DNA of 64,000 nt, taken from contig NC_081415.1 in assembly GCF_030272615.1 (NCBI RefSeq), forward strand, positions 107,636,406 to 107,700,405, in the 5' to 3' direction. The DNA comes from Cryptomeria japonica. Lineage: Eukaryota > Streptophyta > Pinopsida > Cupressales > Cupressaceae. Below, in pieces: positions 59,275-64,000 of the stretch (position 1 is its first letter; every line of letters begins with the position of its first letter). The notes under the pieces were generated by a model. The model was not told the origin of the DNA, did no database searches, and was given only the letters and a program-made list of their open reading frames with translations. A program made the position numbers and the translations under genes.

Positions 59275-62200
59275 CTAGTCTAGCACATCATCTACCCCCC
59301 GATCTTGCTGATCAATGTTTCAGGAAGGTAGGGAACACGCTAGAGGAGGAACATCCAACACAGCAGATGGAGCTATCATAAGATCCAAACAAGGGCTATG
59401 TTCATGTTCCAAGCCACGTTGTTCCTGTCTAGGAGCTAGGATAAGTGCTTTAGAAAATTCATTAGATAAATGGTTATCAATATCAACAAGTTCATATTCA
59501 CTATCAAAAGCAAGAGAAGTAACATTTTCATCATGAATAACATTTTCATCTATAGCACCATCAAGATTTATAAAAATAGGGTCTTTAATTCGCACAGGAT
59601 CAAGACCATCATGCATCTTATGTTTTGGAGATTTTGGAGAAAATGGAATAATGCTTGTTGAAGGTGTTTTTGGAGATTGCAAAGTTTGAGCTCTAAGACG
59701 ACGCTTTCGTCGGTGTTCACGTGCAGAACGATTTCGTCTAGTCTTAGTAGGAAGTGGAGAAGATTGAGGAGGAGGAATGTTCTCATCCTTATCACTTGGG
59801 TGTTTAGGTTGTGGTCTCTTAGGCTAGATAATAGGAGAAGAAGAAGGTCTCTTCTCTCTATAAAAAGAAGGAGGAGGGACTGCTCCATACAAAGGAGGAA
59901 TATTTGGTTTAGGGAGAAGACCAAGTCCATCATGACGAGGAGGTATAGGTCTACTCTTAGAAGGTTTATTAGGCATAGACATAATCACATCCATGGGAAC
60001 GGGTTGGGAATCTTCTTGAGGAAAGACATTAGTTTTATCTTTCAAAGGAAGAACTTCCTTCTCAAGAATGATAGGAATATCAAGTTTAGGTGTTCTAGGT
60101 TCACTTAGAGATAGGATCATATCTGTTTTCCACTTTTGATAAGATTTGAAAAGATGATCACTTCGCGGAGGAAGAGATTGGAATTGTTTAGGCCAAAAGT
60201 AATCAATAGGAACGCTAGAAGTTCTTTCAGCTGGTTTAAAGAGACTATGATTGATAGTAACAACTTCACCATTATGGGGAAATTTCAAACACTTGTGAAT
60301 AGGAGAAGCAATAGCTTTCAAGGAAGATAGCCAAGGATAGCCAAGCTTCACACGAAATTGTTCGGAAGATGGAATAATAGCAAAGTTCACATCAAGGGAT
60401 TTGTTATGGACCTCAATAGGCAATGTAATAGAACCAATTGCAGGAGAAGAAAATGCATCAAATAATTTCACAATCACATCTGTTTTGTCATAGATCACTT
60501 GATTCAATTGCAAAGTAAAAAGAAATTCTTCAGTAATGACATTAATCATGCACGAAGGATCAATAAGCACTCCATGACAAGGTGTATTCTTGACTTTTGT
60601 AACTATGTATAAAGGACCATCAGGTGCCCTAATGGTTTCACTGGAATCAAATGTGATGGAAGGTTCTTTAGGGATTTCTTGCTGCTCTACAAAGTTAATC
60701 ACATTCGGAGTCATAGACACAAGACCATCAGATGAGAGAGAGGAATCATTAGCCTCAATTGCATTAGAGGTATGAGAAGGTAATGGATCAGTGAAAATCT
60801 GAAGATTTCGATTAGGAGGAGCTACAGATGTATTGCCTTTATCATTCACTCCAGAAACAGAAATAGTATTATTATCAATCAAATCTTGAATTTTACCCTT
60901 TAAAGAAAAACATTTTTTAGTATCATGCCCAGGCTGACGATGAAATTGACAAAAAGCTTTGTTATCAAAATAAGGTGAGGTAATCTTTGCAGGATCAATT
61001 TGTCTTATAGGAGGAAGAGTAAGCACATTTTGTTCCAATAACTTATTCATAATACTATGCAATGATTCATTCAAAGGAGTATACTTTCTTTCTTTCTTGA
61101 AAAATTTAGAAATAGGAGGCACACCTGATGCTGCATTCACATTGTTGTTGATGATATTTTCATTGAATTTGATGGAATCTCTGTTCGGTTTAAACTTTCC
61201 AAATGGTTGTTGACTGCTATCACCCTTATCACTCGGAGCCATAGGATGTGATTGTTCCATTTGACTCACAGTCAGTTGATAATTGTGAAGAGTTGCACAC
61301 AACTGTTGGAAAGAAGTAAACTCAGAAAATAGAAGTTTGTCTCGAATATCTTTTTGTAAATTAGAAATAAAGATTCTTTGAATATCATTGTCAGGCACTC
61401 GAAAAGAAATTTGAGCATACAAATGCTTATATCTACCAATGAAATCAGTCACTTTTTCTTTAACACCTTGTTTACAATGCATTAAATCAATCAAAGTAAC
61501 TTTAGGACTTATATTGTTTTGAAATTGTTGAATGAAAGCATTTGCAAGTTGTTCGAAAGAAGTAATAGAATAAGAAGGCAACGAGCAATACCATTGTAGG
61601 GCTTTGTCTCTTAATGTTCTAGTGAACAGTTTTGCAAGCAACCTTTGGTCATAAGCAAAATCAGTACATATTGTTTGAAAAGTCTTAACATGTGTTAGAG
61701 GATCACCTTTACCATTATAAAGCTCCAAATGCGGGATTTCAACATGTTTAGGAGGGATAGCTCGAACAATGTCAAGAGAAAGTGGGCTCGCAACATCAAA
61801 TGTGGGCACACTAAACTTAGATTGATTCATAGAGGCAATTTGTTGCTGTAAAGAAGAGACAGTTTGTGCAAGATTGTTAATGGTCGCTTCAGTCGAAGAA
61901 TTCATATTAGATGTGTTAGATTGAGATGGAGGTGTTATGTTATTGAAAGAAGGTAAAGAGTAAGGTGGTGGGACTCTATGATAATTAGTCATAGGAGATG
62001 ATTGGACAGGAGGAACACTACAAGGAGGAATGGAATGGTTAAACGAATTGCCCCCTTGCGTCATGTTCATTTGTGGAGATATAATAGGGACACTCATTGA
62101 AGGAATGAATGAAGAAGTCGGATTAAATGAAGGAAGAGGGTTAATTGAAGAAGAAGGGTTGCCCCCATGACTGGTGATCACAGGAGGAATGTCTTGTGTA

Positions 62201-62595
62201 GAAGTAGCCATTATGTTTGATGTAAAGGTAGGTACACTAGCAATAGAAGTCATCAAAGGAATAGAATGATTGACTTGAGTAGGAGGTTGTGTATAACCTA
62301 AGGTTTCGGCACAACTTTTCATAGGCATCACATTTGAATCCACAATGTGTGCAATACCACGCAAAATATCAATTCCATTCTTATCACTTTGAAGCATACG
62401 TTTTAGACCCTCAATTAAAGGAAGAGCTTGACTATCAGGGTATTCTTGAGACATCCACTGTCGAAAATCGTCAAATTGGTTATCCAATTTTGAAAGTTGT
62501 TCTACAGAAACCTCATGGAGAGCTTCTTCATCATTAGGAGGATTAGAGGAATTACCCATGTCCTCGTTAAAAAGGCTATTCAAATTAGGTTCCAT
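59275..62595 (-). pseudogene. Gag-protease polyprotein frame with two in-frame stops
   Basis: One frame runs from ATG at 62595 to TAG at 59275-59277 (1,106 codons), interrupted only by TAG at 59824-59826 and TGA at 59320-59322. The first 923 residues are open. Layout: an N-terminal stretch rich in Asn, Ser and Pro; a retrotransposon gag core at about 290-420 (LELYNGKGDPLTHVKTFQ, LRDKALQWYCSLP, FNNNISP-like); a zinc knuckle of form CxxHx4Hx4C at residues 549-562 (CQFHRQPGHDTKKC); and a retropepsin-like domain from about 665 (VLIDPSCMINVI, then GSITLPIEV and KLGYPWL). Its active site reads D-P-S rather than D-S/T-G, so catalysis is doubtful. The diverged copy at 25.59 kb has a sense codon at the TGA position, so that stop is probably recent. 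Gag would form particles. Confidence 0.85.
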
Positions 62596-62812
62596 CTCCT
62601 AAGTAGTTAAACCTCGGAAAGACTTAATTCTACGGCTTCGTCTAACGGGAATAGTGTAAGTAGGGCTTATTGTTGTAAAACTCATGCACTAGAGAGAGAG
62701 AGAAAGTTTTGAATTTAGAGGTAGCAATTTTCAGTAAAATCAGCCAATCTTTTGGATTTAAGCTGTTAAATACAATCAGGACAATCTCCCGAAATTTCAG
62801 AAAAAATGTCAG

Positions 62813-62843
62813 GGACCGTGGCGCTTCGGAGTGCACACGGTCC
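62813..62843. other. GC-rich hairpin in the leader, inner copy
   Basis: GGACCGTGGCGC, a TTCGG loop region and AGTGCACACGGTCC form a strong imperfect palindrome. Same design as the hairpins at 11082, 57677, 58302, 58333 and 63435. Confidence 0.75.
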
Positions 62844-63434
62844 CAGCAACTTTTTTCGAAATTCGCAGGGATGAAAGTTATGATGATTTTAGAGCTAATC
62901 TAAAAAAATTGAGTGATTTTACGATCTGTAGATAGGCCAAATTAAAGTTGCAATCTCGAAATTGAACCCTACCAAGATTGTCGAAAAATGCAAAAATTTG
63001 AATTTTGAAAAAGAGAGGGAAACTGAAATTTTGAATGTTATGATTTTAGAGGGAATGTCAAGAGCAATGCAAATTTTGAAATTTAAAAATTGACTCAATT
63101 TCACGCAAAATTCAATTTTGAAAGCGGAAATTAAAGTTGTTGTAATTAAGCACTTAATTTCAAAAGTCACAAATTGCAAAATTTTGAATAAAGCACTGAA
63201 ATTTCGAATGAATGCAAACACACTTTCCAGATTTAGGACAGTAAGAACACAATTTTGACACAAAATTTCAATTTCGATGATTTTCGAATGTTTAGAAGCC
63301 TTAATCCAAGCAATCACAAGACCAACTTTGACTGTAATTTTGAAAGTGTTAGATTTGATAAAATCAACCAAAATTCTGGATTTTAGCAGGAAAATACAGT
63401 AAGATCTCGCTCCCGAAATTTCGGAAAAAATGTC

Positions 63435-63466
63435 GGGGACGATGGCGCTCGGAGTGCACACGGTCC
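63435..63466. other. GC-rich hairpin in the leader, outer copy
   Basis: GGGGACGATGGCGC, then TCGG and AGTGCACACGGTCC. It differs from the inner copy mainly in the left arm. Confidence 0.75.
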
Positions 63467-63852
63467 TCACAACTTTTTTCCAAATTTTCAGGGATGAAAG
63501 ATATTGTGATTTTATTGCGGAATCCAAAGTTATAGCTGATTTGGAGATGTTTTGATCAGTGAAATTGTCGGACAAAGGTTGAATCAAGAGGGTTTCAAAA
63601 ATTAGGGTTTTGACACTTAACCACTTAATTTTCAAAATTGAAGCGCAAATATGAATTGATAATTTGTAATAGAAAGGCAGATCTGAAACAAGCATTAACA
63701 ATTAAACATTTCACAAGTTTAATTACTTAAAAAGAAAATTTAGGGTTTTTTATGCAATTAACCTCTAAAATTTTGCAAAAGATCAAACATGGAAATGTAA
63801 TCAAGGAATCCAATTTTCAGATCTAACTATGAATGATCAGAAAGGATGTTCA

Positions 63853-63866
63853 CGTCGGGTTCACCA
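63853..63866 (-). other. Primer-binding site
   Basis: The element strand reads TGGTGAACCCGACG three to four bases inside the LTR end. The TGG start fits the CCA end of a tRNA. I could not match the rest to a specific plant tRNA from memory. Confidence 0.65.
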
Positions 63867-63869
63867 AAA

Positions 63870-64000
63870 TGTAAAGCGGAAAACCGCGATCGAACCCTAG
63901 TTGCTCTCCCCTCTTCCAACTCCAAGGAGAGAGAAGGGAGATTCACTAGGGTTGATGGTTTTCACTTAGGGGAGAGACTTTACATTCAAAAGAGGGTTTG
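63870..64000 (-). repeat. 5' LTR of the gag-protease element (partial, cut by window end)
   Basis: Its 131 bases match 57303-57433 almost exactly. Confidence 0.9.

Larger units (their letters stand above)
62596..63852 (-). repeat. Leader with a duplicated hairpin-containing phrase
   Basis: About 150 bases around 62740-62890 are repeated around 63362-63512, about 622 bases away: GATTTTAGC/AAGC, CTCCCGAAATTTC, GAAAAAATGTC, the GC-rich hairpin, CAACTTTTTTC, and CAGGGATGAAAG. Between them are many AAATTTTGAA words. A 260-codon open frame (62919-63701) results from these words and is not believed. Confidence 0.75.
57303..64000 (-). mobile_element. Gag-protease-only LTR retrotransposon (runs off the window)
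   Basis: On the minus strand: 5' LTR (63870 to beyond 64000), PBS, leader with repeats, a gag-protease frame, a 0.74-kb untranslated tail, polypurine tract, and 3' LTR (57303-58532). In the 5.3-kb interior there is no reverse transcriptase, RNase H or integrase motif. It is therefore probably mobilised in trans, like the known class of gag-only terminal-repeat retrotransposons. The 131 bases of the two LTRs that can be compared differ at only three or four places, suggesting recent insertion. A CxxHx4Hx4C knuckle in gag is typical of the Tat/Ogre side of Ty3/gypsy; the clade is an inference. Confidence 0.85.

Noticed and set aside
62919-63701. 260-codon minus-strand open frame upstream of gag
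   Set aside because: Produced by AAATTTTGAA words and crosses both hairpin copies; no domain, and it lies in the element leader.

Overview
This window looks like repeat-dominated intergenic DNA from a large plant nuclear genome, most likely a conifer. It is AT-rich and holds layers of LTR retrotransposons, a LINE and other transposon relics, plus gene-derived pseudogenes, and I found no intact host gene. The conifer assignment is an inference. It rests on the density of decayed elements and on a BAHD acyltransferase relic that resembles the taxane acyltransferase branch of yew. No CRISPR array, operon or other bacterial feature is present.

Left part, 1-20.2 kb. Two decayed copies of a SULFUR DEFICIENCY-INDUCED/MS5 (POLLENLESS 3-like) TPR gene lie in tandem at about 0.56-2.1 and 3.25-4.5 kb. 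A third copy of its first exon and upstream DNA lies at 18.0-18.7 kb, directly before a BAHD acyltransferase pseudogene (18.69-20.16 kb). Between them are minisatellites, a pyrimidine-rich tract, a plant-mobile-domain relic on the minus strand (11.95-12.97 kb) and a pair of direct repeats around a 33-35 bp tandem array (15.05-17.14 kb).

Middle part, 20-43 kb. A compound hairpin (21.36-21.47 kb) and LTR-like pieces (21.9-24.3 kb) precede a diverged plus-strand piece of a gag-protease element (25.59-28.08 kb). That piece carries a perfect 159-bp inverted repeat. A full-length, stop-ridden Ty3/gypsy chromovirus follows on the minus strand (28.08-34.19 kb, both LTRs, PBS, chromodomain). After it come copia-type LTR boundaries and a 5'-truncated Ty1/copia element (37.0-42.7 kb), whose RNase H region is split by a 955-bp terminal-inverted-repeat insertion.

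Right part, 43-64 kb. This holds a GC-richer unexplained block (45.5-47.2 kb), a 5'-truncated L1-type LINE with poly(A) and candidate target-site duplication (48.2-50.7 kb), a Pif1/Helitron-type helicase relic (51.1-51.6 kb), AT-rich DNA with short tandem repeats, and a 117-bp coding-like repeat (56.0-56.6 kb). The end of the window is a young-looking LTR element on the minus strand (57.3 kb to beyond the edge). It has LTRs, PBS, polypurine tract and one long gag-protease frame but no reverse transcriptase or integrase, so it probably depends on a partner element. GC-rich hairpins of one recurring type mark its LTR and leader, and one occurs in a separate repeat at 11.1 kb.

All assignments were made by reading translations and repeats by eye. 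Boundaries marked as approximate are approximate.
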